Below, piece by piece: positions 15,962-24,489 of a stretch of 32,492 nucleotides of DNA (within the stretch, counting starts at the first letter, position 1; each line of letters begins with the position of its first letter). Source of the DNA: Planctomycetaceae bacterium (GTDB taxonomy: Bacteria > Planctomycetota > Phycisphaerae > Phycisphaerales > Zrk34); contig NYZD01000011.1 of the NCBI GenBank assembly GCA_002685935.1, positions 1 to 32,492 of the forward strand. Direction: 5' to 3'. The position numbers and the translations under genes were made by a program. Under the pieces are notes generated by a model that searched no databases, was not told the origin of the DNA, and worked only from the letters and a program-made list of their open reading frames with translations.

Positions 15962-16660
15962 TCATTCGGGCCAGCCCTGTTGACCGACGAGGGGCACAAA
16001 GCGGCAGTCAGTGGTGAATCGACGATCGAGGTGGTCGCCGCGGCGGGTGAGGGTGAGCAGTGACTGCGTATCACGATTGCCGATGGGAATGACCATGCGA
16101 CCGCGGTCGGCGAGCTGGTCGATGAGGGCTGCGGGCGGCTCGGGGGCGCCGGCGGTGACGAGTATGGCATCGAACGGGGCGGCGTCGGGCCAACCGAGTG
16201 TGCCATCGCCGGTGTGGATCGTGACGTTGGTGAAGCCCAGCGTGTCCAAAACGTGTCGCGCGCCGGCGGCCAGTTCGGTGCGACGCTCAATGCTGATGAC
16301 GTTTTGTGACAGGAGCGCGAGGACGGCCGACTGGTAGCCACTGCCGGTGCCTATTTCCAGGACGCGATCGGTCGAGGTCAGGCGGAGCTGCTCGGTCATC
16401 GCGGCGACCATGTAGGGTTGCGAGATGGTTTGGCCGGCCCGGGTGGGCAGGGCGCGATCGGCATAGGCGTCGGGCCGCCGGTCCGGATCGAGAAACAGGT
16501 GGCGGGGGACGGTGCACATGGCGGCGAGGACGCGGGGGTCTTCGATCTGTCGTGCGCGGAGTTGGCGTTGGACCATCTGCTCGGCGAGCGGGCCGTGCGT
16601 GGCGTGATCCCGCAGCAGGGCGGGTTCGTCAACGTTGAGCGTGGGCGGCGGGGTCGACAA
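15962..16660 (-). CDS. pcm: Protein-L-isoaspartate O-methyltransferase
   Basis: 232 residues. Uses S-adenosylmethionine to methylate L-isoaspartyl residues in aged proteins so that they can revert to aspartate. Motifs: VPRHLFLD (51-58), YADRALPTRAGQTISQPYMVA (66-86), the SAM-binding VLEIGTGSGYQSAVLA (100-115), GDGTLGWP, and TAGAPEPPAALIDQL. Start is TTG 16660, since no ATG or GTG fits; an ATG at codon 29 would give a slightly shorter N-terminus and is the alternative. It is divergent from lepB with a gap of 84 bases. Confidence 0.93.
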   Translation of the reverse strand: MSTPPPTLNVDEPALLRDHATHGPLAEQMVQRQLRARQIEDPRVLAAMCTVPRHLFLDPDRRPDAYADRALPTRAGQTISQPYMVAAMTEQLRLTSTDRVLEIGTGSGYQSAVLALLSQNVISIERRTELAAGARHVLDTLGFTNVTIHTGDGTLGWPDAAPFDAILVTAGAPEPPAALIDQLADRGRMVIPIGNRDTQSLLTLTRRGDHLDRRFTTDCRFVPLVGQQGWPE

Positions 16661-16744
16661 TGTGGGAGTTCCGGTCGGTGCAATGTGCGACAGTTAGCGT
16701 ACAATGCCCGGCTTGTCACGGGAATCGACCTAACAGGTAGGCGC

Positions 16745-18334
16745 ATGGCTCAGATTGAACATCCGCATTCGACGATGGTGTCGGTCAAGGAGACGCTGGA
16801 GCCGATTGTCATCGCGTTCGTGCTGGCGTTCGTGTTGCGGGCGTTCGTGGTCGAGGCGTTCGTGATTCCGACCGGCTCGATGGCGCCGACGCTGCTGGGC
16901 AAGCATCTTCGGATCACCTGCCCGCAGTGCGGGTTCCGGTTCCCGGTGAACTGGCGGGATTCGCGCGTGGGCAACCGCAAGGAGCCAGCCACACTGCAGG
17001 GCGAGAAGGACCCAATCATCGTGCACTGCCCGATGGATGATTACCCGATCGATTGGGGTCAGGCCCGGGTGGACGGCGGGGATCGGATCCTCGTGCTCAA
17101 ATACGTCTACGCGGTGAGCGAACCGCGCCGATGGGACGTGGTGGTGTTCAAGAACCCTCAGAAGACGAAGGAAAACTTCATTAAGCGTCTGGTGGGGCTG
17201 CCGGGCGAGCAGATTCGCATCGCACGGGGCAACGTTTACACCCGCGCGGATGCCGATGCGGCGTGGCAAGTCGAGCGCAAGCCGGAGAAGGCGCAGCGTG
17301 CGATGTGGCAGCCGGTCTACCACAGCCGATATGTGCCGCTGGATGAGGGCGAGAGCGAGGACCGGTCGCGCCGGTGGGTTGGCCCGTGGACGCCGACCGG
17401 TGACAGCGCGTCGGCGTGGTCGCCGACGGTCAACGGCAGAATGCTTGGGCCGTATTACGAGTATGACGAGGAAGGCAATGGGCCGGGCACGCTGACTTTT
17501 TCGTATTCGACGCCTCCCAACGGCAGCGAGTGGAGTCAACGGCCGCAGTTCAAGGCCAACCTGCCTGACGATCGCTATCCATACAATCAGATCACCACCA
17601 GTTGGCGCGGGTCGACGGGTCGGCCACAGACCGTGGAGGACGTGCGGGTCAGTGCGACGCTCATTCCACGGGCGGATGGGTTGTCGACGCGGTTGGAAAC
17701 GACGAACGATCAGTTGGCGTGGAGTGGGGTGATCGCGGCGGATGGGACGGTGACGCTGCAGGAGCGCGCGGTGAGGTCGGATGACGATTGGGAGGATCTG
17801 GCGACCGGGCAGGTGGCGGCGTTCAAGGCCGGCCGGCCGGCGCGGGTGGAGTTCTGGCATTCGGATCATTGGCTGAGCCTTTGGGTGAACGGCGAGAAGA
17901 TTGCTGAGTCGCGCACGGCTCAGGTCGTGGACTTTGACCGGTTGCCGCCACTGCGGGAGACGCCACGGGTGGCGATCCATGTGGCCGGCGCATCGGTGCG
18001 GCTACACTCGGTGAATCTCGACCGCGATGTGTATTACACGACGGCGCGCGCAAGCTCGGAAACCCGTACGCAGCGCGCTATTGCCGGCCCGCTGACGGTC
18101 AAGGCGGATGAGTTCTTCTGCCTGGGGGATAACAGCCCGGCCAGCGAGGACGGACGGCTGTGGGAATACGTGGATCCGTGGGTGGAATCGGAGCTGAACG
18201 CGCGCCCCGGCGTGGTGCCACGTGAACTGATGATCGGCAGAGCATTTTTCGTGTATTTCCCTGCGGGATATCGATTTGGGAGCGGCGGACCTGGCGTGAT
18301 TCCCAATTTCGGCGACATGCGGTTCATCCAGTGA
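16745..18334 (+). CDS. lepB: Signal peptidase I with zinc-ribbon-like and lectin-like inserts
   Basis: 529 residues, about twice the usual length. ATG 16745 follows AGGTAGG, and one membrane segment (21-40) precedes box B, IPTGSMAP, with catalytic Ser45. Box D, ENFIKRLVGLPGE (143-155), gives catalytic Lys147, and box E is GDNSPASEDGR (461-471). Insert 1 (59-95) has CPQC and a later HCP, a possible zinc ribbon of three Cys and one His. Insert 2 (about 165-450) sits between boxes D and E and looks like a concanavalin/LamG-type beta-sandwich (RVEFWHSDHWLSLWVNGEKI). The enzyme cleaves signal peptides of secreted proteins at the outer face of the membrane. I see the catalytic boxes directly; the insert folds are inferred. 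It is divergent from pcm. Confidence 0.95.
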   Translation: MAQIEHPHSTMVSVKETLEPIVIAFVLAFVLRAFVVEAFVIPTGSMAPTLLGKHLRITCPQCGFRFPVNWRDSRVGNRKEPATLQGEKDPIIVHCPMDDYPIDWGQARVDGGDRILVLKYVYAVSEPRRWDVVVFKNPQKTKENFIKRLVGLPGEQIRIARGNVYTRADADAAWQVERKPEKAQRAMWQPVYHSRYVPLDEGESEDRSRRWVGPWTPTGDSASAWSPTVNGRMLGPYYEYDEEGNGPGTLTFSYSTPPNGSEWSQRPQFKANLPDDRYPYNQITTSWRGSTGRPQTVEDVRVSATLIPRADGLSTRLETTNDQLAWSGVIAADGTVTLQERAVRSDDDWEDLATGQVAAFKAGRPARVEFWHSDHWLSLWVNGEKIAESRTAQVVDFDRLPPLRETPRVAIHVAGASVRLHSVNLDRDVYYTTARASSETRTQRAIAGPLTVKADEFFCLGDNSPASEDGRLWEYVDPWVESELNARPGVVPRELMIGRAFFVYFPAGYRFGSGGPGVIPNFGDMRFIQ

Positions 18335-18732
18335 CCGTTGAATAAATGGACCAGAAGTAATGGGTTATCCACAACGGGCGCCGATGAGAATGGCGATCAC
18401 GACGTACCCGACGGGGCTGCGACACGGATGGGCATGGATCAGGGATACGGCACAGGCACAGGTATTGGCGTGTAATATTGTGTAAACAATGATTTTATAA
18501 TATGTGATATGAGTGGTAATTTTCGAGGTGGGCAGCGGGGTATGCGTCGGTTAGTTTAGGCGATCTGGAAAACCCACGGGGGAGGGCACGCTTCGCGGCC
18601 CACAGCAGTGTTTGCACAGGTTTTTCACATGCTGGATTTACGTTGGATGAGAGGGTTCGATCTTCGATTTGGCAGCCGATGACTTAGAATGCGGCCCGTC
18701 CCGATCGGACCGGTGATACAGGAACCTGTGAT
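18335..18732. other. 398-bp gap with a DnaA box and an AT-rich stretch
   Basis: No gene is visible. A perfect DnaA box, TTATCCACA, is at 18365-18373 and a weaker match, TTTTTCACA, at 18621-18629. Between them is an AT-rich run (18472-18516) with TATAAT at 18496-18501, although no good -35 box stands 16-18 bases before it. The sequence TTAGAAT lies near 18680, about 50 bases before nuoH. It may be a promoter region for nuoH or a DnaA-binding site; see findings. Confidence 0.4.
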
Positions 18733-19980
18733 ATGGACATCAATTGGCCCCAACTGATCGTGTCTGCCGCCACTATCGTGGTGGTGCTCCATGTGAATCT
18801 GATGATCGTGCCTTACGTGATTCTGCTGGAGCGGAAGGTCGCGAGTTGGACTCAGGACCGCGTTGGGCCCAACCGGGTGGGGTTGACGTTTGGTCTGCTG
18901 CCGAACCATTGGCACATGTTCGGACTGGGTCAGCCGCTGGCGGACGGATTGAAGTTCCTTGTCAAAGAGGATTTCAATCCGCGCGCAGTGGACAAGATGT
19001 TGTTCTTCGCGGCGCCGGTGCTGGCGGTGGTCCCGGCGATGATCGGCTGGGCGGTGATCCCGTGGGGCGGGGTGTGGGATACGGGCAGCGAGTGGTGGGG
19101 CGTGATCAAGGTGACGGCGGTGGATGCGAACATCGGCGTGATCTACATCCTGGCGATTGGGTCGCTGGCGGTGTATGGCCTGGTGCTGGGTGCGTGGGCC
19201 TCGAACAACAAGTTTTCGTTCTTCGGTGGGCTGCGCGCGACGGCACAGATGCTCAGCTACGAGATTCCCATGGGACTGATCGTGCTGTGCGTGTTGCTAA
19301 TGGTCGGCAGCACGCACGCGGCGGAGATTGTGAACCATCAGATTGGGTATTGGTTCGGCGTGATTCCGCAGTGGCTGATCTTCCAGCAACCGCTGGCGGC
19401 GGTGTTGTTTGTTGTCTGCCTCCTGGCCGAGGCGAATCGCGCGCCGTTCGATCTGGCTGAGGCGGAGCAGGAACTGGTGGGCGGATATCACACTGAGTAT
19501 TCGTCGATGAAGTTCGCGCTATTCTTCCTCGGGGAATACATGCACATGATCACGGGGGCGGCGTTCATGGCAGTGATGTTCCTTGGGGGTTGGCACGTGC
19601 CGTGGCTGGATTACGCATTGTACGGGGGATCGGTCCAGCCTGTTGAAACGGGATTCCTGGGCATGCTGCTGAAGTTCGGCGTGTTTTTCGGCAAGGTGAT
19701 CTTCCTGATGTTCGTGATGATCTGGATCCGCTGGACGATCCCGCGTTTCCGCTTCGATCAGCTGATGAAGCTGGCGTGGCGGGCACTGATCCCCATTTCG
19801 CTGCTGCTGCTGATGGTCACAGGTGTGCTGGTGTATTTGCGGCTGGAGAACTGGCTTTGGCTGGGGAATCTGGGCGTGATCGTGGTGGGGCTGGGCATCG
19901 CCCCGCTGATCCCGGCTGGGCCTTCGGTGAACCGGCGGGTGCCGCTGGCGGGATCGCGGTTTAGTCCGATTGAGGAGTAG
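18733..19980 (+). CDS. nuoH: NADH-quinone oxidoreductase subunit H
   Basis: 415 residues with about eight or nine membrane helices. NuoH links the peripheral arm of complex I to the proton-pumping membrane arm and shapes the quinone chamber. Signatures: LLERKVASWTQDRVGPNRVG (31-50), QPLADGLKFLVKEDF (about 70-84), the ENRAPFD-like EANRAPFDLAEAEQELV, and GYHTEYSSMKFALFFLGEY. ATG 18733 has an AGGA site 10 or so bases upstream. No other nuo gene is in the window: the gene starts after a 398-bp gap and faces a convergent lipoprotein gene, so it is detached from any nuo operon here. Confidence 0.96.
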   Translation: MDINWPQLIVSAATIVVVLHVNLMIVPYVILLERKVASWTQDRVGPNRVGLTFGLLPNHWHMFGLGQPLADGLKFLVKEDFNPRAVDKMLFFAAPVLAVVPAMIGWAVIPWGGVWDTGSEWWGVIKVTAVDANIGVIYILAIGSLAVYGLVLGAWASNNKFSFFGGLRATAQMLSYEIPMGLIVLCVLLMVGSTHAAEIVNHQIGYWFGVIPQWLIFQQPLAAVLFVVCLLAEANRAPFDLAEAEQELVGGYHTEYSSMKFALFFLGEYMHMITGAAFMAVMFLGGWHVPWLDYALYGGSVQPVETGFLGMLLKFGVFFGKVIFLMFVMIWIRWTIPRFRFDQLMKLAWRALIPISLLLLMVTGVLVYLRLENWLWLGNLGVIVVGLGIAPLIPAGPSVNRRVPLAGSRFSPIEE

Positions 19981-20078
19981 GCGGGCCGACGACCGTGCCC
20001 AGTGAAATGGAGGGGTTGGGTTCGCATCGCGCCCGACAGGTGGCGTGATGTCGATATTTTGATTCGCTGCGGGCTTCG

Positions 20079-20426
20079 TTACTTGCCGCCGAAGAATTCC
20101 GTGGTCCCGGACACATCGTCCACGCGAATGCCGAAGTGATCCCCGAGATGCCGATTGGGGCGTCGCACATAGTGAACCCACCAGGCCGCGTCTTCTTCGT
20201 CAAACACTGCGGTTCGATCAGGATAGGATTTGAGGTCGAACGGCTCGTGTTCGTCACGTATCTCCTTGGCAAAACCGTCGGCAATTCCGAGGGCCTCGGC
20301 CTCAGATAGTCTTGGCCCGATCTGTTGTGGATCATGACGCGATTGCCGCTGGGCATCGAGGTGCGTGCAACCCACCGTGACAACGGCCACTAGAGACCAG
20401 CAGGCAATGTGATTCATCGCATTCAT
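20079..20426 (-). CDS. Small lipoprotein of unknown function
   Basis: 115 residues. The N-terminus is a lipoprotein signal (MNHIACWSLVAVVTVGC) with Cys20 as the lipobox cysteine, followed by a short charged domain rich in Trp, Asp and Arg: RLSEAEALGIADGFA, AAWWVHYVRRPNRHLGDHFGIRVDDVSG. The second half looks like a small alpha/beta fold similar to the nuclear-transport-factor-2-type immunity proteins, but the match is weak. Start ATG 20426; ATG 20417 is possible. It follows the 512-residue gene by 77 bases on the minus strand. Confidence 0.72.
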   Translation of the reverse strand: MNAMNHIACWSLVAVVTVGCTHLDAQRQSRHDPQQIGPRLSEAEALGIADGFAKEIRDEHEPFDLKSYPDRTAVFDEEDAAWWVHYVRRPNRHLGDHFGIRVDDVSGTTEFFGGK

Positions 20427-20503
20427 GTGACGACCTGTTCATCCCTTAGACGATCCTCAAGGCAATCTGTTCCGGCAGGGGATTGGTTTCTTTCAAGTGG
20501 AGG

Positions 20504-22042
20504 TCAATCCACGCCGAGGCCGATCAACTCGCCCGAGACAATCAGTATTTCCGCGGCTCTGACACGGAGGCTGGCGAATGGGGATTTGACGATGCCGAGA
20601 GTGCCCTTAGTCAGCAGCAGCGGGTGGGAGAGGGTTTTGGCATCGCCGTCCCACGCGGCGACCTGGCTGTCGTCCCAGTCGACCTGGATGCCGACGGATT
20701 TTCGATCGATGTCAACGCCGATGTCGAGGGTATGGACGACGCCGGGATCGAATTGGGCGCTGTTCTCCGGGCCGCGGATTTCTTTATCGCCCAGCCCGTG
20801 AATCACGCACCATGGGCCGCCGACTTCGACGGCGACGCCGTGTTCATGATCGGCGACGGGCAGGAGGATTTTGACGGGTCCCATGACGCTGTCGCGGGTC
20901 AGCCAGAACCTCAGGTGATAGCCTCCGGTGGGTCGGAGGGGAATGGCGATGGACGTCTGGTGGGATTTGAGGGTGCTGATCAGATCCCCTTCGATGCGTT
21001 TCCACCAGCCGTGGCGATCGACTTCAACGCCGGCGAGCGCGTCGATCCAGCCGAGTTCGCGGCGGCGCGGCTGACCGATTTCGAGCAATCGGATTTGCAT
21101 CTGACGCAGGGCGAGTTTGGCGTTGGTCTGCACGTCATCGGCGGCGCGGTAGGCGAGCAGGAAATGTTGATAGCAGGAGACGGCTCGGCGGAGCATGGCC
21201 ACGGGGTCGGGGGTTTCTGGCTGCTCGCTGAGCATCTGGTACCAGTCGCCGACCATGATCAGATCGGTTGCGGGCATGGTGTTGAGGCCGGCTGCGATCA
21301 TTGGGACGTATTGGCGGGCCTCGGGGCTGCCGCCCAGTTCCACATAGGGTGCGGCCTTGGCGGGTTGGTCGAGCTTGAAGAAATAAAGGTCGAACAGGGC
21401 CTGATGGGTCTGGGGGTCGTTGGGTGTGGCTTCGTTTAGCGCGGTGAGGGTGGTGAGTTGCGCGGTGAGTTGCTGGGCGGCGTGGATGCGTTCGAGGGCG
21501 TAGAGGATGCGCTCGGAGGCGGCGGGGACATCGTGTTCGGCGCGGCCCTTGGCGCGATTGTAAAAGTCCTCGGCCTGGTCCAGATCGCCGAGGTCGCGAC
21601 GGGCCTGGGCCAGGCGCACGAGCGCGTTGACGAGTGCCTTGGCGGCGGCGGGCTTGGCGGCGTCGCGGCTTCGGCGGGCGTGGCGCTCGTACATGCTGAT
21701 GATGCGCTTCTCGTGCTGATCGCGGACGGTGGGATCGCGATCGGCCTGCAGGAGCAGCGCATCGGCGGCGGCCTGAAAACCGACGGGGTCCTTCGCGCCG
21801 ACTTTGGCGATCTGCTGGCAGACGAGGTCGAGCAGGACGGCGTCTTCTATCGCGGGCGCGGCGTCGAGCATGCGCTCGATCAGGGCCAGATCATCGTCGA
21901 ACTCGCGCGTGCGCTTGACGGCGGAAACGTCTTTGCCGAAACGATCGCGGTATTGTCTTTGGACATCGTCATCGCCGGCGGCGTGCACGGGCATGGATGC
22001 GGCCAAACACAGGAGCCAGATCACGGAAGTTTTTGGTCGCAT
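20504..22042 (-). CDS. Secreted protein: helical repeats plus jelly-roll/LamG-like domain
   Basis: 512 residues from ATG 22042 (GAAGGTG 6 bases upstream); GTG 22057 overlaps the GH51 stop (GTGA) and would add 5 residues. Signal peptide MRPKTSVIWLLCLAASMPVHAA. Residues about 25-300 are helical, with repeat-like pairs (ALVRLAQARRDLGDLDQAEDFYNRAKG is TPR-like). Residues about 330-512 form a beta-sandwich of the kind seen in LamG or 3-keto-disaccharide-hydrolase-like domains: WWKRIEGDLIST, YHLRFWLTRD, HTLDIGVDIDRKSVGIQVDW, GTLGIVKSPFASLRVRAAEI. That suggests binding of a sugar or polymer outside the cytoplasm. Function unknown. It directly follows the arabinofuranosidase gene. Confidence 0.8.
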   Translation of the reverse strand: MRPKTSVIWLLCLAASMPVHAAGDDDVQRQYRDRFGKDVSAVKRTREFDDDLALIERMLDAAPAIEDAVLLDLVCQQIAKVGAKDPVGFQAAADALLLQADRDPTVRDQHEKRIISMYERHARRSRDAAKPAAAKALVNALVRLAQARRDLGDLDQAEDFYNRAKGRAEHDVPAASERILYALERIHAAQQLTAQLTTLTALNEATPNDPQTHQALFDLYFFKLDQPAKAAPYVELGGSPEARQYVPMIAAGLNTMPATDLIMVGDWYQMLSEQPETPDPVAMLRRAVSCYQHFLLAYRAADDVQTNAKLALRQMQIRLLEIGQPRRRELGWIDALAGVEVDRHGWWKRIEGDLISTLKSHQTSIAIPLRPTGGYHLRFWLTRDSVMGPVKILLPVADHEHGVAVEVGGPWCVIHGLGDKEIRGPENSAQFDPGVVHTLDIGVDIDRKSVGIQVDWDDSQVAAWDGDAKTLSHPLLLTKGTLGIVKSPFASLRVRAAEILIVSGELIGLGVD

Positions 22043-22053
22043 GCCGGGCACCT

Positions 22054-23589
22054 TCACTTGATCGTGAATTGCATCAGCGTGTAACTGGCGGGCGGGAAGG
22101 TCACGGTGTGGGATCGAGGCGCTTCGGTTGATTCTATGCCGACATTATCAGGTGAGTCGAGGGTGTTGGACGCGCGAGGATCGTCACCGGTGAGGCGATG
22201 GACACGGACGGTGTCGCCGGTGGGCTCGACACCATGGAAGTTCAGCTTCGCGGTGATGGGTTGATGTTCGAGTTTGTTGACGACGGAGACGGTCATCACG
22301 CGGGCGGCGCGGTCGATGCTGGTCAGGACATCGAGGGCTTCGAGATCGTCGAAGCGCAGGAGGGTGTCGGATGCTTCATCGTGGGTGGCGCTGACGTCGA
22401 CGACGCCTTCAAAGTAGCGGCCGTGCTTGGCGGAGAAAGTTGGGCCGTCGTACATGGTGCGGACGACAGCGCCGGCGTGCAGATCGCGGACGAGTTTCTG
22501 GGGGTACCAGACGGTCTGGCGGACGCAGCGCTTCGGATCGGTGAAGATCGCGCCGAGGACGTTGACGGCGAGGGAAAAGTTCGCGACGGTGATCGTGCTG
22601 GTGTTGCGCAGGATGCAGTGGAGCAGGGAGGCGACGACGAGGGCGTCGGCGTAATCGTAGATCTCTTCGTTGTCGGCCTCGGGTAAATGGGTGGCGCGGT
22701 ACCAGACGTTCCATTCGTCGAAGACCAGGCCGGGACGCTTCTTGCGGGAGCGGTCGGTGTCCATGGCTTCATCAATGGCAAGGTTGCTCCACTGGATCAT
22801 GGTGTCGCACACGCGGCTGCCGGCCATGGCGTCGGCGAAGAGGGGACGGCCGAAGTAGTTGTGCATGGAGATCATGTCGACGCGGTCGATGAGGCCTTTG
22901 AGGACGGTGCGATCCCAATCCGGGTCGAAGCGGCCGGCGCCGCAGACGATCAGTTCGATCTCGGGATCGACGTTCTTCATCTGGGTGATCGCTTCGCGAC
23001 ACCAAGCGACATATTCGTCGGCGGTTTTCGCGCCGGGCTGCCAGTCGCCGTAGATTTCGTTGCCGAGGCCGAACAGCTTGACGTTGTAAGGTTCTTCGCG
23101 GCCGTGGGCGCGGCGAAGGTCGGCGTATTTGGTGGGGGTGGTGCCGTTCAGATATTCGACGAGGTTGGCGGCATCTTCGGGGGTCTGGGTATGGGCGTTG
23201 ACGGACATGTACAGTTCGCAGCCGAGTTCCTGGGTGAGCGCCCATGCTTCGGGGATGCCGAAGGCGGTGGCTTGGGGCACGGCGGTGTAGCGGAAGAGCT
23301 TGGCGCGGGGACGTTGGTCGACGGGGCCAACGAGTTCCTGCCAATCGAAGTAGGCGGTGCCGCAGCCGCCGGGGTAGCGGATGTGGGTGGGATTGAGCTC
23401 GGCGATGGCCTCAAGGACGTCGGTGCGGACGCCATCGGCGCGGGCGTGGGGGCTCTGGGGGTCGTAGATGCCGTCGTTGACGCATCGGCCGGCGATTTCG
23501 AGGAACTGGCCGAACAGGCGGCCGTTGATGGGGCCGAGTTCCTGGCCGGCGAACACGAAGATTTGCGCATCGTGCGATTGGTCGTTCAT
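22054..23589 (-). CDS. abfA: Alpha-L-arabinofuranosidase, GH51
   Basis: 511 residues without a signal peptide, so intracellular. GH51 enzymes release L-arabinose from arabinose-containing oligosaccharides by a retaining mechanism. Visible are the NGRLFGQFLE segment (22-31), the RYPGG motif (71-75), the acid/base Glu178 in FGLGNEIYGDWQ, the HNYF stretch (243-246) and the nucleophile Glu292 in LVFDEWNVWY. A C-terminal beta-sandwich (about 385-511) completes the fold. ATG 23589 is the first sensible start. Its stop overlaps the GTG of the next gene (GTGA), so the two are probably in one transcript. Together with the lectin-like neighbour it suggests use of plant or algal polysaccharide. Confidence 0.95.
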   Translation of the reverse strand: MNDQSHDAQIFVFAGQELGPINGRLFGQFLEIAGRCVNDGIYDPQSPHARADGVRTDVLEAIAELNPTHIRYPGGCGTAYFDWQELVGPVDQRPRAKLFRYTAVPQATAFGIPEAWALTQELGCELYMSVNAHTQTPEDAANLVEYLNGTTPTKYADLRRAHGREEPYNVKLFGLGNEIYGDWQPGAKTADEYVAWCREAITQMKNVDPEIELIVCGAGRFDPDWDRTVLKGLIDRVDMISMHNYFGRPLFADAMAGSRVCDTMIQWSNLAIDEAMDTDRSRKKRPGLVFDEWNVWYRATHLPEADNEEIYDYADALVVASLLHCILRNTSTITVANFSLAVNVLGAIFTDPKRCVRQTVWYPQKLVRDLHAGAVVRTMYDGPTFSAKHGRYFEGVVDVSATHDEASDTLLRFDDLEALDVLTSIDRAARVMTVSVVNKLEHQPITAKLNFHGVEPTGDTVRVHRLTGDDPRASNTLDSPDNVGIESTEAPRSHTVTFPPASYTLMQFTIK

Positions 23590-23643
23590 GGACGGTAGGT
23601 TAGCGGGGGATATGCGGTGAGGACAGGGGCGGGGACAAAGCTG

Positions 23644-23681
23644 CCGGTTGATGGCGGAGGCGACGCGCGTCGATCAACCGG
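23644..23681 (-). promoter_or_regulatory. Long hairpin between the membrane-protein gene and the GH51 gene
   Basis: CCGGTTGAT (23644-23652) and ATCAACCGG (23673-23681) are perfect 9-base inverted arms. Inside, CGACG/CGTCG forms a second 5-bp stem next to the distal arm, leaving an 8-base bulge. It lies 55 bases before the GH51 start and just after the upstream gene's stop (23700). There is no T-run on either strand, so it is more likely an RNA-stability or regulatory hairpin than a terminator. Confidence 0.4.
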
Positions 23682-23699
23682 GATGTGGGCAGGACAACG

Positions 23700-24170
23700 C
23701 TACAGGAACAGGCTCATCAGATAGGGACGGGCGGCGACCACACGGTAATAGATCGGCTCACCGGGCTGGGGCAGGCGCACTCGTTCGATAGCGAGTTGAT
23801 ATCTGAACTCATGCAGGAGGGTCCAGCCTACGAGGTAGATCATCGGTGCGATGATGCCGCCGCAGATGATGTAGCCGACGATGGGCGACCAATGATCGAC
23901 CTGGGCCACGTGATATCCCCAGACGGCGAGGATACTGCATATCGTGAGGAAGTAGAGCAGGGGGATCAGGTTGCCCAACACGTGGTCGCCGGCCGAGGAT
24001 CGGCGCGTGTTGGTGATGAAGGCGATCGAATCGGGATCGGGTGTGGCGCTGTATTGGGCGGCATCCATGGCCTGGAAAGCGTTGGGCACGCCGACGAGCC
24101 ATGTGATGAGGAATGCGAACAGCCCGAGGATGAGGAAGAGGGTGCCGAATCCCAGCAGAGCGGTTTTCAT
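23700..24170 (-). CDS. Small integral membrane protein
   Basis: 156 residues. ATG 24168-24170 is chosen because AAGGA lies 5-6 bases upstream; the frame runs further up but is not protein-like there. Four or so membrane segments: LLGFGTLFLILGLFAFLITW (4-23), LIPLLYFLTICSILAVWG, IVGYIICGGIIAPMIYLVG and a short C-terminal end after LLHEFRYQ. A loop of about 40 polar residues follows the first helix. No family recognised. It is in the minus-strand run between the arylsulfotransferase-like and GH51 genes; spacing is too wide to call an operon. Confidence 0.7.
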   Translation of the reverse strand: MKTALLGFGTLFLILGLFAFLITWLVGVPNAFQAMDAAQYSATPDPDSIAFITNTRRSSAGDHVLGNLIPLLYFLTICSILAVWGYHVAQVDHWSPIVGYIICGGIIAPMIYLVGWTLLHEFRYQLAIERVRLPQPGEPIYYRVVAARPYLMSLFL

Positions 24171-24489
24171 GCCAGTCCTTTCTGTGACCGACACTCCCCT
24201 CCGCAAGAGTAAATCCGGTTGTCGCCGCGGCGGCGGCCCGCGCAGATGTGTGTACGACACACGATCAACGGATCTAGACCTTCATCGATCTCGTGCGCTG
24301 CCGGGCGGTGGACAGCGCCGGGCGCGGGTTCTCGAGCTACTTCCGACCTTCGGTTCGGACAAGATGTGCCCAACGTGATGGCGGATTATTCCGTTCATCG
24401 GGCAGGCGGTGAGATGTGAATGAAAAAACGGCGCCGACGAACGGATCGGTGCGGGGTTCAGGGCCGGTTGATGAATCGGCCGGTCAGCA
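24171..24489. other. 319-bp gap between minus-strand genes
   Basis: No gene is visible. It holds the terminator candidate at 24423-24452, a small perfect hairpin GTGTGT/ACACAC (24248-24262), and the AAGGA ribosome site of the membrane-protein gene. I see no clear promoter on the minus strand. Confidence 0.4.
24423..24452 (-). terminator. Candidate terminator after the arylsulfotransferase-like gene
   Basis: On the minus strand a 7-position stem with one mismatch (24446-24452 with 24431-24437) is followed two bases later by TTTTTT (24428-24423). It lies about 38 bases past the stop codon at 24490. The stem is short. Confidence 0.42.

Noticed and set aside
18645-18670. GGGTTCGATCTTCG as the T-arm of a tRNA
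   Set aside because: No acceptor, D or anticodon arm can be built around it.
20483-21439. Long plus-strand frames opposite the 512-residue and GH51 genes, and a 781-codon frame opposite uvrB (28561-30906)
   Set aside because: They are antisense shadows of well-supported genes in GC-rich DNA: composition is dominated by Gly, Asp, Ala and Val with no domain motifs.
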